Assembly: GCA_030268105.1 (NCBI GenBank)
Contig: BSDZ01000078.1
Span: 2,903,001 to 2,967,000 of the forward strand
Reading direction: 5' to 3'
DNA length: 64,000 nucleotides
Source: Volvox africanus
Lineage: Eukaryota; Chlorophyta; Chlorophyceae; Chlamydomonadales; Volvocaceae
Shown: positions 43,749 to 57,340 of the stretch, piece by piece
How the letters are laid out: every line of letters starts with the position of its first letter
How positions within the stretch are numbered: position 1 is the stretch's first letter
Position numbers and translations under genes: made by a program
The notes under the pieces: model-generated
Told to the model about the DNA's origin: nothing
Seen by the model: only the letters and a program-made list of their open reading frames with translations
Databases searched by the model: none

Positions 43749-45527
43749 TTATCTCATACGGTGCCGTGCATGGCCGCCATCACCAGCCACCAGCCACAGC
43801 CACGGCTGATACGTCGATCCCTGCGTCCAGAACGCTGCCGCTTCCGGCAGCATACACAGCGCGTGGGCTCTGGCCCCGCATGACTCCGCCGTCAGCAGCG
43901 CCTGCTTGCCAAGGTAGATGGGACAGAAGATGCCCCCAATCACGGTGCCGCTGTACCAGCAGTCGAGGCCCTGGATAAGCACAGCTGCTGAAGCGCGACT
44001 GAGCATATACAGGAAGCAGGGCGGGGAGGGGGACGAAATGGAAGGGAATGAAGGAACGGAAGAGAGCGGGTGGGGCAGACGGGAAGGGGTCAAGGGGAAG
44101 GTGAGTGGCGCACGTGCGTGATGGGTGCACGAGGGAGCCCTGGCCCTTCAACCTGGCATGCGGGGGTGGGATCACACCCGGACGCGGGCGTTGATCCTGG
44201 GAATGCATCTATCGATAGGTAGAGAGGGCCATCTAAGAGAGGGCTGAGAAGCTGTCCCTTCGTGCATGCTCCTGGAAGGAGCTGGAAGAGTATTGGATGG
44301 AGGAGTGCACAGACGCGAGGGGAAGAAGAGGAACCGATAGTCGACGCGGGGAGTGTAGGATTGATAAGCACTGACATAAGCCCCTCACGCATACGTAACG
44401 CAGTTCCATCAGGCGGCATCGGGCGGTTTACTGGCAACTAGAAGCAAGATGGGTACAGCAGGGCACGCAAAACTAGATGTATAGGTGCATTACCCATGTA
44501 TTGAGTGGGGGGCGCCACGTGTATTCTGATTATTGTAAAAACAATATAATGTATAAATTACATTATTTAATTATAATATATTAATATAATGTATAACTTA
44601 ATAATATAATATGTATAGTAAAAAATACTAAAAATATATATATATAATATGTAATAATATGTATACTGGCAACTAAAAATATAATATATATATAATATGT
44701 AATATATATATATATATAATATGTAATAAATAATATAATATTATATAATATATAATATATATTACTTAATATGTAATATGTAATATATATTATATATTAT
44801 ATGTTATATATTATTATATATTTTATGTGTGTTTGTGTACTCGCCGCCGCCGCCGCCCTGATGCTGCAAACGATGACTGGTGTATGAACGCACCTCAGCC
44901 AGGCATTTCGTGTTGTAGACAGTGCCCTCAAAGTCGCAGACGGGGCCCTCATCCGACGATAATGAGGGATATTACTATTTTGATGCTGGCTGCAAACGTC
45001 GTCGCAATCCCAGGCGTAAGCACCTGCTAGGCGCGTGGGTGGGGCGGTGGGCGGGGATCGTTTCAACAAACCAGCCATTAGCAGGTCCTCCCGGCCCTTC
45101 CTCCCATTTGGCATTCCATCCCTACCTCCTCCCATTGGCAGTGACTCACCGTCGGTCCCCACGCCGCCACTAGCGCCACCGCCAGCAGTGCCACCAGTGC
45201 TGTGCTACTGCCCTTACTCGTACTCCGACTCCGAATTCGAATCCAGCAGGGGAAGGACGACCAGCCTCCGCCGCCTCCATCTCCGCCGCCTCCATCTCCG
45301 CCGCCTCCATCTCCGCCGCCTCCATCTCCGCCGCCTCCATCTCCGCCGCCTCCATCTCCGCCGCCTCCGCCTCCGTTGCCTCCGCCTCCGCCGCCTCCAT
45401 CTCCGCCGCCTCCGCCTCCGCCGCCTCCGCCTCCGTTGCTTCCGCCTCCACTGCGGTCGCCTCCGCCGCCTTCGCCTCCGCCACCGCAATGGCGGCGGCG
45501 ACGACAGTATTCAGCCGTGAAAAGCAT
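43749..45527 (-). pseudogene. Decayed Kazal/lectin-like gene, unit 1
   Basis: Three exon-like segments of the gene 1 family. 45527-45150: Gly-rich N-terminus then STALVALLAVALVAAWG, donor GTGAGT. 45023-44894: Kazal part with CDDVC and, in a shifted frame, EGPVCDFEGTVYNTKCLAE, donor GTGCGT. 43998-43749: lectin C-half, ALQQLC, then after a one-base offset LDCWYSGTVIGG, FCPIYLG and HALCML. Compared with gene 1 each segment has a net one-base deletion (donor phase 0 not 1; 130-bp exon not a 129+2 pattern; 17 not 18 bases before CWY). No lectin N-half or linker exon is seen. The segments cannot be spliced into one open frame. A sequencing-error origin of the indels is not excluded. Confidence 0.7.
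44518..44826. repeat. (TA)-rich tract, unit 1
   Basis: Around 300 bases of TATAAT/ATATGTAAT repeats. This is the main place where units differ in length (shortest here). Confidence 0.95.
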
Positions 45528-47373
45528 GGGGACTAATATTGCTAGGTTTATTGCTGCAAGTTTATTATATGCGTTTGGCGTCCAGTCCGCAAATTTCCTG
45601 ATGTTCCGGCGTGCGGCCCTTACCCGGCCGGGTCCCGCATGCACACACAGGAAGAAATGGCTGGAGGAGTCTGCAGATGAATTATCACATCCGCGGCGCA
45701 CAGATTAGATAGCGAACAGACGACTTTGATGAGGAGCAGCTAAACCCGCTTATTTATTGACGAGGAGTCCTCGGTGAACGGTAATGATGATGATGCTGGC
45801 GATGGTGATGATGGATTGGCGCGATCTAGGTATCGCACGCATGTACAGATGAAAGGCGCGCACGAACCCGTCAAAGTACGCAACTGCGTCGCTCGTCTCG
45901 TGCTGCTCCTTTCACCGTTACATATGCCGTTTCTTGGTTGATCCAATTTTGATTTCGTCATCAGGCGGCAGCAACGACAGGCGGATACATGGAGGGAGGG
46001 ACTTGCGCGTAGATGGATTGATGCACGCACGGCGGTTCGTTGCTTGCTCGGTCGTAAGGACAATGGCTTTCTAGGACAGGGCCATGCACGGACGGACATG
46101 CATGCAACGAGCTGCGGCTGCTGAGGACCTACCTGGCCCCCAACCATGACTGGCGAGGAGGACGACGACGCCGACGCCGACGACAACAGCAACGGCGGCG
46201 GCGGCGGAACGCGAGTTGTTAATTTCGGGTAAGCAAATAGGTAGGTCGGATATCTACTTACGTTACCTACTTGGTGCCTCCTTCGTTCGCTGTCGAATAT
46301 GCTTGGAAGAAACTCCAAATGATAAACATGCCCACGGCGTGCTTGTGTATGTGCCATATATGGCACGTTCGTATGAGTCGGTCTAAAGCTATCTGCACGC
46401 CGCATAATAATGTAGATAGCTGACATGTGTGTATATATGTATTAAGGACATGCATACATTGTATGAGATTACGTGATAGCGTAAGGAAAGGGAGCGTCGA
46501 GACAGAACAGAACATATCTATCTATCTGTCGTCATCGGCATGCTGAAGCAGATGGATAGATGAGATCGACGGATACAGAAATAGACAAATAGACAAACAA
46601 TCGCGCGGGCATCACCTTGGGAATGATTGATCGCAAATATGTGCTTGTTTATCATACATGTAAGCATTATTAGAAGGGTGAATTGGGTGCATGTGGACGT
46701 CCGTTTAGCTATGTTATTTTAAAGTTTTTATTTTAAAGTCTTTCTTACATACGTATAGCTCTCGTCCCTGATGACACCTGGCTTAAGCAAACCGTACTAC
46801 ATAAGCGGTAGACGGCGGTCTTCACGGTAAGGTCCCCACAGAATATTTGATCGTAATCATCTTTATTTGGTCTGGTTATAACTGCAGCTTATTGTGAACT
46901 ACCCTTTTTGAAATATCCATAGCCTTATTGATTTATCTGTCATTTCATTATTAGTAGTCGTTACGACAAGCAAACCCAGACATTGTCAACAAGACAGAAG
47001 TATGTGCGTATTTGTGAGGTTATTTGTCCTCTCGCCCCATGCCTTCACTTGGAGGATGGAAAGATGCATCCCGATGGACTGTTAGGAGCAAAGGTCATCA
47101 TGAGCACGATGCACTTCCGAGCGGTTCATTCAATGGATGGGAGGAGGGTTCGACAGAAATGGATTACAAGAAGTCATCAGACACACATATATGGCATGTG
47201 GGGGGTGACATGGTGTGTCGCATCATGTATTGCTACGTAGCTCAGTATTTATGTGCATGTCTCGATAGACAGCCGCCATGTCTTTTGGATCAGGAAGCAG
47301 ACATGTATATGAATTTGCCTGGCTGGCGTAATGATGGCATATAGCCATATGGTCCTGCCTGTGGAATAACGCC

Positions 47374-48243
47374 GTTCTGTTTCACATGCCTTTTGTAACA
47401 AGGTATCTTATGTTTATCGTTCCCTTTCTCCTCACTCGAGTGCTAAGATAGTTCCCTTGGCATTGCTTTGCATTGGCATGTCTGCCCTCAAAACATGTAG
47501 CAGCGAATGATGAATGCGAAAAAACAAAAGAATGGAGGAATCGAGCGGGGGACTAATGGAAAGCAATAGGTATGGACATATTTTGGGCAAGTGAAGTTTT
47601 ATGGTGTGGTAAACCTGCCCGTTCGGCCCATGACAGTATTGCGATATTCTTTTATCACATTTTTAACTCGCCACCTCCATTAATGATGGGAAGTTTATTT
47701 CTTCCGAAAGGCGTTGCATGCTGTATGCTCGGACGAAAGCAGAAGATCTGTTGCTCTGGTCCTGACCCACCAGCCAGCCACCAGCGTTCCCATAATTTCT
47801 CACTTGTTTGGTCAGCCTCGCACTCACAACTCCGGAGTACGGGATCCTGGGTACAGGATTCTGAACCCTCCGAGCATACAGAACCCAACGCCTTTTGGAA
47901 GGAATACGCTCCCCATCACTAATCTAGGTGTCGGTTTCATATATATGCTAAATATTGAGGTAATTCAATTGATCCACAGCAGTATGGGGCGATCGGGCAG
48001 GTTTTTGTCGCAAAACTCAATTTGTCCAATCTATGTCTAGACGTATTATGCCTTCATCTAGTATCCTGCTCGATTCCTCCATTTCTTTGTTTTCTCGCAT
48101 CATCATTCGCTGCTATATGTTTTGAGGGCAGACATCCCAATGCAAAGCAATGCCAAGGGAACTATCTTAGCACTCGAGTGAGGAGAAAGGGAATGATAAA
48201 CATAAGATACCTTGTTACAAAAGGCATGTGGAAACAGAAGAAC
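47374..48243. repeat. Inverted-repeat element in unit 2
   Basis: Exact positional copy of 40314-41183. Confidence 0.75.
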
Positions 48244-49382
48244 TTAGTAATATAAAAGAAGTTACGCTAAATTGTTATAAGTTGTGGTAATACCGGAAAT
48301 CATACCTTGAAAGCAAGGCCCGTACGCGTTACTCCCCTGCTGGGCAGCACTTGCGGCTTTGACCCAATTGCAGTCAATATCCAACAAAGAAAGCTCAAAT
48401 GGACTCACAAGCTGCTCCCCGCTCCCTTCCGTCCAGCGATGGCTGCCCTTCCGACTACATTTCCATCATATGTTGTGTATCAGGGTGAAGACATATTATT
48501 TTGCCTAGCGCAATGATGCATGGCACGTAGAGAGCGAGGGCTCTTGGCCACGCACGGCCCTCACTCCCGGCAAGTCCTTCCGTTTCTGCCTTGCTTGTAC
48601 CAAGCTCGTGTTTATTTTTATTCCCTTCCTTCTGACTCGACCGCTAAGATTCCTATCTTGGGCTTGAATTGGCCAAGGTTCGAGGAGTCCTAGTAGCCAA
48701 TCATGATGAGGAAAATGACAGGTATGTGGAGGAATCGAGCAGGAGACTAGCAATGTGGCGTGTAACTTTGCAAAATTGTAGGCATATATTGGACAAGTAG
48801 GTTCAGTTTGTTCTCTTGATAAACCTGCCCGGTCGGCCCATGCTGAATTTGCAACTAAAGCTCAATAATATAGTCATTCCTTGCCGAAAATCGCTGCGCT
48901 ACGCTACTTCAACCACGTGCATAATCCTTAACCTAAATATAAAAACTGCCAGACCAGCAGACCACGCAGCAGACCAGCAATCCAAGCTGGCTTACATGCC
49001 ACATACGCGGGCCAGCCGTCCTTACGACATGGGGATAGGATTACACAGCGCGCAGCTTCCCTCATTATTTTGGATTTTACAGCCAAACTGCAGAAGGCGA
49101 CAGAGCGCCCGCCGGTTGATTTCACCCCACTCATCCCTCGTTGAGTAGGAATGAGGATGGGAACCCTGTCGGAGGGATGGGATTAGCCACCGGCCCGAAG
49201 ATGGGGGATGGGGGACGGTCGCCCCTGCCAAGGATAGGAGGATGGCTGACCAGTACCCACCCTCAGGATTGGGGGATGGGACCCCCTTTGCAACCCTCCT
49301 GTCGTTGGAGCTCTCCCGACTCGCATTTTCGCGCGTGCACAATCCATCCTCCAGGTGCTTGACCGCATCTGAGGCCCGTTGA

Positions 49383-49410
49383 TACCCTCTACCCTCTACC
49401 CTCTACCCTC
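49383..49410. repeat. Telomere-like (TACCCTC)4 in unit 2
   Basis: Same four heptamers as at 42323, with no change in copy number. Confidence 0.9.
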
Positions 49411-50039
49411 TATATCCATCTAATCATGCATGCATGGTAGGTTGGCCACTGCCCTACTGCTCTTTGCAATGCCGCGATGATGGACTTTGCTGCTGCTGCC
49501 AATACATGTTATTAAGGCTTTGTGACTGAATGAGTTGCATGATCCTAGTTATTACGAGGTCGTCATAAGAACTCTCCGTACATATAGAGGCGAGGTGCTG
49601 TCCGGTTTCTATTCGATCTCTCTTTGCAGATGCCTCGTCTAATATCTTACTAGCCATTTGAAGTCAGACCACGGGCATACGTTGTCTCCTTATTCGCTAA
49701 GCTCGGATTACACGAAGTCTTATGCAAGGCTACCAAAATTGAGCGAGAGCCGGCCTTACGTACAGTAGTGACAGTAATAAAGGTCTAACGCATCGCACTG
49801 TAGGTTCTCTTTTCCCAAAACAAGCCACCCAAGAAGTATACATGACCGTACATGACATACATACCTTAATATACATAATAAAACAGGCTTCACGCATCAC
49901 ATGCATGATACAATACACCAATAAGCGAGCGAGGTAGGGGAGTTCGGCTAAATAAGGTTTTAGTTATAACGAACCTATCTCTAATGCTCGCTCTTGCTAA
50001 ACCCCGAAAAAAATATACTTGCGGGCCTGATGAGGCGGC

Positions 50040-50278
50040 AGGCTCCGGGACCGGCCGGTCCACCGCCGGGGGCCCGGCCCGCGCGCCCGGCGGCCGGCCG
50101 CGGGGCCCCGCGGGCGCCCCGCCCGGGGGCGGGCCCGGGGCCCCGCCAGGGGGCCGGGGCCGAGCGCCCGGGGCCGCGGGGGCCGGGCCGGGGCCGCGGG
50201 CCCCCGCGGGCGGGCCGGCGGCCGGCCCGGACCCCGGGGCCGCGCCCGGGCCAACGGGCGCCGCGGCCGGCCCGCAAG
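50040..50278. repeat. Near-pure G+C island, unit 2
   Basis: No difference from the unit 1 island seen by eye. Confidence 0.9.
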
Positions 50279-50808
50279 GGACATGTTGGTCCTGGGAGAC
50301 ATACATATCATTCATTCCAAGCTTCAAAAATTACGAATCACGTCAAACAGACGGCCCCCATCCACGCAACGGAGCTGTTAAGCCATAGAGCGACATTCGC
50401 TGGCATAGCGAATCGCAGGTACATACGTACACCTGCCTGGTGTATTACGTAGGTCGCACCATTTCATGACGCCACACCGCACCCCACCACATACAGTATT
50501 GGAACATGTCACCCCTAGCTAGCTACCTTAAAAACGCGAATCACCTCGCTCCGGAGAATTTCCATCACCGCAGCCTTTTGCTTCAGTAGTTTTCTGTGGG
50601 CAACATGTCACGATGCGGCGCCCCAAGCAACCCTTCAATAAGAGTTAGCGGAGACGGGAGCGGAAATGAAACGGGCGGAAACAAGAATGTGTGAGCTACG
50701 TCTGCCAGAGCTACCCAATAGCGACATTTATTACGCAAGTCGCCGAGTTTCCAGGTATGTATCTATGCATATATGGCGACACGTCATGAGGCTGTGCCAG
50801 TGGGCCTC

Positions 50809-52589
50809 TTATCTCATACGGTGCCGTGCATGGCCGCCATCACCAGCCACCAGCCACAGCCACGGCTGATACGTCGATCCCTGCGTCCAGAACGCTGCCG
50901 CTTCCGGCAGCATACACAGCGCGTGGGCTCTGGCCCCGCATGACTCCGCCGTCAGCAGCGCCTGCTTGCCAAGGTAGATGGGACAGAAGATGCCCCCAAT
51001 CACGGTGCCGCTGTACCAGCAGTCGAGGCCCTGGATAAGCACAGCTGCTGAAGCGCGACTGAGCATATACAGGAAGCAGGGCGGGGAGGGGGACGAAATG
51101 GAAGGGAATGAAGGAACGGAAGAGAGCGGGTGGGGCAGACGGGAAGGGGTCAAGGGGAAGGTGAGTGGCGCACGTGCGTGATGGGTGCACGAGGGAGCCC
51201 TGGCCCTTCAACCTGGCATGCGGGGGTGGGATCACACCCGGACGCGGGCGTTGATCCTGGGAATGCATCTATCGATAGGTAGAGAGGGCCATCTAAGAGA
51301 GGGCTGAGAAGCTGTCCCTTCGTGCATGCTCCTGGAAGGAGCTGGAAGAGTATTGGATGGAGGAGTGCACAGACGCGAGGGGAAGAAGAGGAACCGATAG
51401 TCGACGCGGGGAGTGTAGGATTGATAAGCACTGACATAAGCCCCTCACGCATACGTAACGCAGTTCCATCAGGCGGCATCGGGCGGTTTACTGGCAACTA
51501 GAAGCAAGATGGGTACAGCAGGGCACGCAAAACTAGATGTATAGGTGCATTACCCATGTATTGAGTGGGGGGCGCCACGTGTATTCTGATTATTGTAAAA
51601 ACAATATAATGTATAAATTACATTATTTAATTATAATATATTAATATAATGTATAACTTAATAATATAATATGTATAGTAAAAAATACTAAAAAAATATA
51701 TATATAATATGTAATAATATGTATACTGGCAACTAAAAATATAATATATATATAATATGTAATATATATATATATATATAATATGTAATAAATAATATAA
51801 TATTATATAATATATAATATATATTACTTAATATGTAATATGTAATATATATTATATATTATATGTTATATATTATTATATATTTTATGTGTGTTTGTGT
51901 ACTCGCCGCCGCCGCCGCCCTGATGCTGCAAACGATGACTGGTGTATGAACGCACCTCAGCCAGGCATTTCGTGTTGTAGACAGTGCCCTCAAAGTCGCA
52001 GACGGGGCCCTCATCCGACGATAATGAGGGATATTACTATTTTGATGCTGGCTGCAAACGTCGTCGCAATCCCAGGCGTAAGCACCTGCTAGGCGCGTGG
52101 GTGGGGCGGTGGGCGGGGATCGTTTCAACAAACCAGCCATTAGCAGGTCCTCCCGGCCCTTCCTCCCATTTGGCATTCCATCCCTACCTCCTCCCATTGG
52201 CAGTGACTCACCGTCGGTCCCCACGCCGCCACTAGCGCCACCGCCAGCAGTGCCACCAGTGCTGTGCTACTGCCCTTACTCGTACTCCGACTCCGAATTC
52301 GAATCCAGCAGGGGAAGGACGACCAGCCTCCGCCGCCTCCATCTCCGCCGCCTCCATCTCCGCCGCCTCCATCTCCGCCGCCTCCATCTCCGCCGCCTCC
52401 ATCTCCGCCGCCTCCATCTCCGCCGCCTCCGCCTCCGTTGCCTCCGCCTCCGCCGCCTCCATCTCCGCCGCCTCCGCCTCCGCCGCCTCCGCCTCCGTTG
52501 CTTCCGCCTCCACTGCGGTCGCCTCCGCCGCCTTCGCCTCCGCCACCGCAATGGCGGCGGCGACGACAGTATTCAGCCGTGAAAAGCAT
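50809..52589 (-). pseudogene. Decayed Kazal/lectin-like gene, unit 2
   Basis: Exon-like segments 52589-52212, 52085-51956 and 51058-50809 correspond one-to-one with unit 1 and carry the same three one-base offsets. The lesions therefore predate duplication or were spread by conversion. Confidence 0.7.
51578..51888. repeat. (TA)-rich tract, unit 2
   Basis: Two bases longer than unit 1, with AAAAAAATATA in place of AAAAATATATA. Confidence 0.95.
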
Positions 52590-54435
52590 GGGGACTAATA
52601 TTGCTAGGTTTATTGCTGCAAGTTTATTATATGCGTTTGGCGTCCAGTCCGCAAATTTCCTGATGTTCCGGCGTGCGGCCCTTACCCGGCCGGGTCCCGC
52701 ATGCACACACAGGAAGAAATGGCTGGAGGAGTCTGCAGATGAATTATCACATCCGCGGCGCACAGATTAGATAGCGAACAGACGACTTTGATGAGGAGCA
52801 GCTAAACCCGCTTATTTATTGACGAGGAGTCCTCGGTGAACGGTAATGATGATGATGCTGGCGATGGTGATGATGGATTGGCGCGATCTAGGTATCGCAC
52901 GCATGTACAGATGAAAGGCGCGCACGAACCCGTCAAAGTACGCAACTGCGTCGCTCGTCTCGTGCTGCTCCTTTCACCGTTACATATGCCGTTTCTTGGT
53001 TGATCCAATTTTGATTTCGTCATCAGGCGGCAGCAACGACAGGCGGATACATGGAGGGAGGGACTTGCGCGTAGATGGATTGATGCACGCACGGCGGTTC
53101 GTTGCTTGCTCGGTCGTAAGGACAATGGCTTTCTAGGACAGGGCCATGCACGGACGGACATGCATGCAACGAGCTGCGGCTGCTGAGGACCTACCTGGCC
53201 CCCAACCATGACTGGCGAGGAGGACGACGACGCCGACGCCGACGACAACAGCAACGGCGGCGGCGGCGGAACGCGAGTTGTTAATTTCGGGTAAGCAAAT
53301 AGGTAGGTCGGATATCTACTTACGTTACCTACTTGGTGCCTCCTTCGTTCGCTGTCGAATATGCTTGGAAGAAACTCCAAATGATAAACATGCCCACGGC
53401 GTGCTTGTGTATGTGCCATATATGGCACGTTCGTATGAGTCGGTCTAAAGCTATCTGCACGCCGCATAATAATGTAGATAGCTGACATGTGTGTATATAT
53501 GTATTAAGGACATGCATACATTGTATGAGATTACGTGATAGCGTAAGGAAAGGGAGCGTCGAGACAGAACAGAACATATCTATCTATCTGTCGTCATCGG
53601 CATGCTGAAGCAGATGGATAGATGAGATCGACGGATACAGAAATAGACAAATAGACAAACAATCGCGCGGGCATCACCTTGGGAATGATTGATCGCAAAT
53701 ATGTGCTTGTTTATCATACATGTAAGCATTATTAGAAGGGTGAATTGGGTGCATGTGGACGTCCGTTTAGCTATGTTATTTTAAAGTTTTTATTTTAAAG
53801 TCTTTCTTACATACGTATAGCTCTCGTCCCTGATGACACCTGGCTTAAGCAAACCGTACTACATAAGCGGTAGACGGCGGTCTTCACGGTAAGGTCCCCA
53901 CAGAATATTTGATCGTAATCATCTTTATTTGGTCTGGTTATAACTGCAGCTTATTGTGAACTACCCTTTTTGAAATATCCATAGCCTTATTGATTTATCT
54001 GTCATTTCATTATTAGTAGTCGTTACGACAAGCAAACCCAGACATTGTCAACAAGACAGAAGTATGTGCGTATTTGTGAGGTTATTTGTCCTCTCGCCCC
54101 ATGCCTTCACTTGGAGGATGGAAAGATGCATCCCGATGGACTGTTAGGAGCAAAGGTCATCATGAGCACGATGCACTTCCGAGCGGTTCATTCAATGGAT
54201 GGGAGGAGGGTTCGACAGAAATGGATTACAAGAAGTCATCAGACACACATATATGGCATGTGGGGGGTGACATGGTGTGTCGCATCATGTATTGCTACGT
54301 AGCTCAGTATTTATGTGCATGTCTCGATAGACAGCCGCCATGTCTTTTGGATCAGGAAGCAGACATGTATATGAATTTGCCTGGCTGGCGTAATGATGGC
54401 ATATAGCCATATGGTCCTGCCTGTGGAATAACGCC

Positions 54436-55305
54436 GTTCTGTTTCACATGCCTTTTGTAACAAGGTATCTTATGTTTATCGTTCCCTTTCTCCTCACTCG
54501 AGTGCTAAGATAGTTCCCTTGGCATTGCTTTGCATTGGCATGTCTGCCCTCAAAACATGTAGCAGCGAATGATGAATGCGAAAAAACAAAAGAATGGAGG
54601 AATCGAGCGGGGGACTAATGGAAAGCAATAGGTATGGACATATTTTGGGCAAGTGAAGTTTTATGGTGTGGTAAACCTGCCCGTTCGGCCCATGACAGTA
54701 TTGCGATATTCTTTTATCACATTTTTAACTCGCCACCTCCATTAATGATGGGAAGTTTATTTCTTCCGAAAGGCGTTGCATGCTGTATGCTCGGACGAAA
54801 GCAGAAGATCTGTTGCTCTGGTCCTGACCCACCAGCCAGCCACCAGCGTTCCCATAATTTCTCACTTGTTTGGTCAGCCTCGCACTCACAACTCCGGAGT
54901 ACGGGATCCTGGGTACAGGATTCTGAACCCTCCGAGCATACAGAACCCAACGCCTTTTGGAAGGAATACGCTCCCCATCACTAATCTAGGTGTCGGTTTC
55001 ATATATATGCTAAATATTGAGGTAATTCAATTGATCCACAGCAGTATGGGGCGATCGGGCAGGTTTTTGTCGCAAAACTCAATTTGTCCAATCTATGTCT
55101 AGACGTATTATGCCTTCATCTAGTATCCTGCTCGATTCCTCCATTTCTTTGTTTTCTCGCATCATCATTCGCTGCTATATGTTTTGAGGGCAGACATCCC
55201 AATGCAAAGCAATGCCAAGGGAACTATCTTAGCACTCGAGTGAGGAGAAAGGGAATGATAAACATAAGATACCTTGTTACAAAAGGCATGTGGAAACAGA
55301 AGAAC
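54436..55305. repeat. Inverted-repeat element in unit 3
   Basis: Positional copy of 40314-41183. Confidence 0.75.
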
Positions 55306-56444
55306 TTAGTAATATAAAAGAAGTTACGCTAAATTGTTATAAGTTGTGGTAATACCGGAAATCATACCTTGAAAGCAAGGCCCGTACGCGTTACTCCCCT
55401 GCTGGGCAGCACTTGCGGCTTTGACCCAATTGCAGTCAATATCCAACAAAGAAAGCTCAAATGGACTCACAAGCTGCTCCCCGCTCCCTTCCGTCCAGCG
55501 ATGGCTGCCCTTCCGACTACATTTCCATCATATGTTGTGTATCAGGGTGAAGACATATTATTTTGCCTAGCGCAATGATGCATGGCACGTAGAGAGCGAG
55601 GGCTCTTGGCCACGCACGGCCCTCACTCCCGGCAAGTCCTTCCGTTTCTGCCTTGCTTGTACCAAGCTCGTGTTTATTTTTATTCCCTTCCTTCTGACTC
55701 GACCGCTAAGATTCCTATCTTGGGCTTGAATTGGCCAAGGTTCGAGGAGTCCTAGTAGCCAATCATGATGAGGAAAATGACAGGTATGTGGAGGAATCGA
55801 GCAGGAGACTAGCAATGTGGCGTGTAACTTTGCAAAATTGTAGGCATATATTGGACAAGTAGGTTCAGTTTGTTCTCTTGATAAACCTGCCCGGTCGGCC
55901 CATGCTGAATTTGCAACTAAAGCTCAATAATATAGTCATTCCTTGCCGAAAATCGCTGCGCTACGCTACTTCAACCACGTGCATAATCCTTAACCTAAAT
56001 ATAAAAACTGCCAGACCAGCAGACCACGCAGCAGACCAGCAATCCAAGCTGGCTTACATGCCACATACGCGGGCCAGCCGTCCTTACGACATGGGGATAG
56101 GATTACACAGCGCGCAGCTTCCCTCATTATTTTGGATTTTACAGCCAAACTGCAGAAGGCGACAGAGCGCCCGCCGGTTGATTTCACCCCACTCATCCCT
56201 CGTTGAGTAGGAATGAGGATGGGAACCCTGTCGGAGGGATGGGATTAGCCACCGGCCCGAAGATGGGGGATGGGGGACGGTCGCCCCTGCCAAGGATAGG
56301 AGGATGGCTGACCAGTACCCACCCTCAGGATTGGGGGATGGGACCCCCTTTGCAACCCTCCTGTCGTTGGAGCTCTCCCGACTCGCATTTTCGCGCGTGC
56401 ACAATCCATCCTCCAGGTGCTTGACCGCATCTGAGGCCCGTTGA

Positions 56445-56472
56445 TACCCTCTACCCTCTACCCTCTACCCTC
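56445..56472. repeat. Telomere-like (TACCCTC)4 in unit 3
   Basis: Same as at 42323. Confidence 0.9.
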
Positions 56473-57101
56473 TATATCCATCTAATCATGCATGCATGGT
56501 AGGTTGGCCACTGCCCTACTGCTCTTTGCAATGCCGCGATGATGGACTTTGCTGCTGCTGCCAATACATGTTATTAAGGCTTTGTGACTGAATGAGTTGC
56601 ATGATCCTAGTTATTACGAGGTCGTCATAAGAACTCTCCGTACATATAGAGGCGAGGTGCTGTCCGGTTTCTATTCGATCTCTCTTTGCAGATGCCTCGT
56701 CTAATATCTTACTAGCCATTTGAAGTCAGACCACGGGCATACGTTGTCTCCTTATTCGCTAAGCTCGGATTACACGAAGTCTTATGCAAGGCTACCAAAA
56801 TTGAGCGAGAGCCGGCCTTACGTACAGTAGTGACAGTAATAAAGGTCTAACGCATCGCACTGTAGGTTCTCTTTTCCCAAAACAAGCCACCCAAGAAGTA
56901 TACATGACCGTACATGACATACATACCTTAATATACATAATAAAACAGGCTTCACGCATCACATGCATGATACAATACACCAATAAGCGAGCGAGGTAGG
57001 GGAGTTCGGCTAAATAAGGTTTTAGTTATAACGAACCTATCTCTAATGCTCGCTCTTGCTAAACCCCGAAAAAAATATACTTGCGGGCCTGATGAGGCGG
57101 C

Positions 57102-57340
57102 AGGCTCCGGGACCGGCCGGTCCACCGCCGGGGGCCCGGCCCGCGCGCCCGGCGGCCGGCCGCGGGGCCCCGCGGGCGCCCCGCCCGGGGGCGGGCCCGG
57201 GGCCCCGCCAGGGGGCCGGGGCCGAGCGCCCGGGGCCGCGGGGGCCGGGCCGGGGCCGCGGGCCCCCGCGGGCGGGCCGGCGGCCGGCCCGGACCCCGGG
57301 GCCGCGCCCGGGCCAACGGGCGCCGCGGCCGGCCCGCAAG
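57102..57340. repeat. Near-pure G+C island, unit 3
   Basis: Same as unit 1; the nearby C to T change at about 57405 lies outside it. Confidence 0.9.

Larger units (their letters stand above)
39918..46977. repeat. Tandem array, unit 1 (7060 bp)
   Basis: First copy of a head-to-tail 7.06-kb repeat. Homology to the later units starts at CAGACATTGTCAAC; to its left is unique DNA upstream of gene 2. In order it holds an unassigned ~370-bp stretch, an inverted-repeat element, a related third arm (41550-41790), a telomere-like run, a GC island, decayed lectin/Kazal/hydrophobic exons (minus), a (TA) tract, and a ~1.4-kb flank at 45528-46977 with no supported gene. Confidence 0.97.
46978..54039. repeat. 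Tandem array, unit 2 (7062 bp)
   Basis: Same content and order as unit 1. Differences noticed are confined to the (TA) tract (two more bases and an A-run change). The joint to unit 1 is seamless at CAAACCCAGACATTG. Confidence 0.97.

Noticed and set aside
45202..45708. Plus-strand SPPPP-rich frame in each unit, like an algal wall protein
   Set aside because: The minus strand of the same block ends in the hydrophobic exon shared with gene 1 (STALVALLAVAL) with a correct donor, so the minus strand is the better reading; the plus frame is kept only as an alternative.
46146..46231. Possible plus-strand first exon (ATG, acidic MTGEEDDDADADD, then GGTAAGC donor-like site)
   Set aside because: No downstream exon or homolog was found, and the minus strand is equally open; too little evidence.
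45740..46426. 228-codon minus-strand frame in each unit
   Set aside because: Low-complexity Ser/Pro/Arg composition, no domain, and it is the likely upstream flank of the decayed gene.
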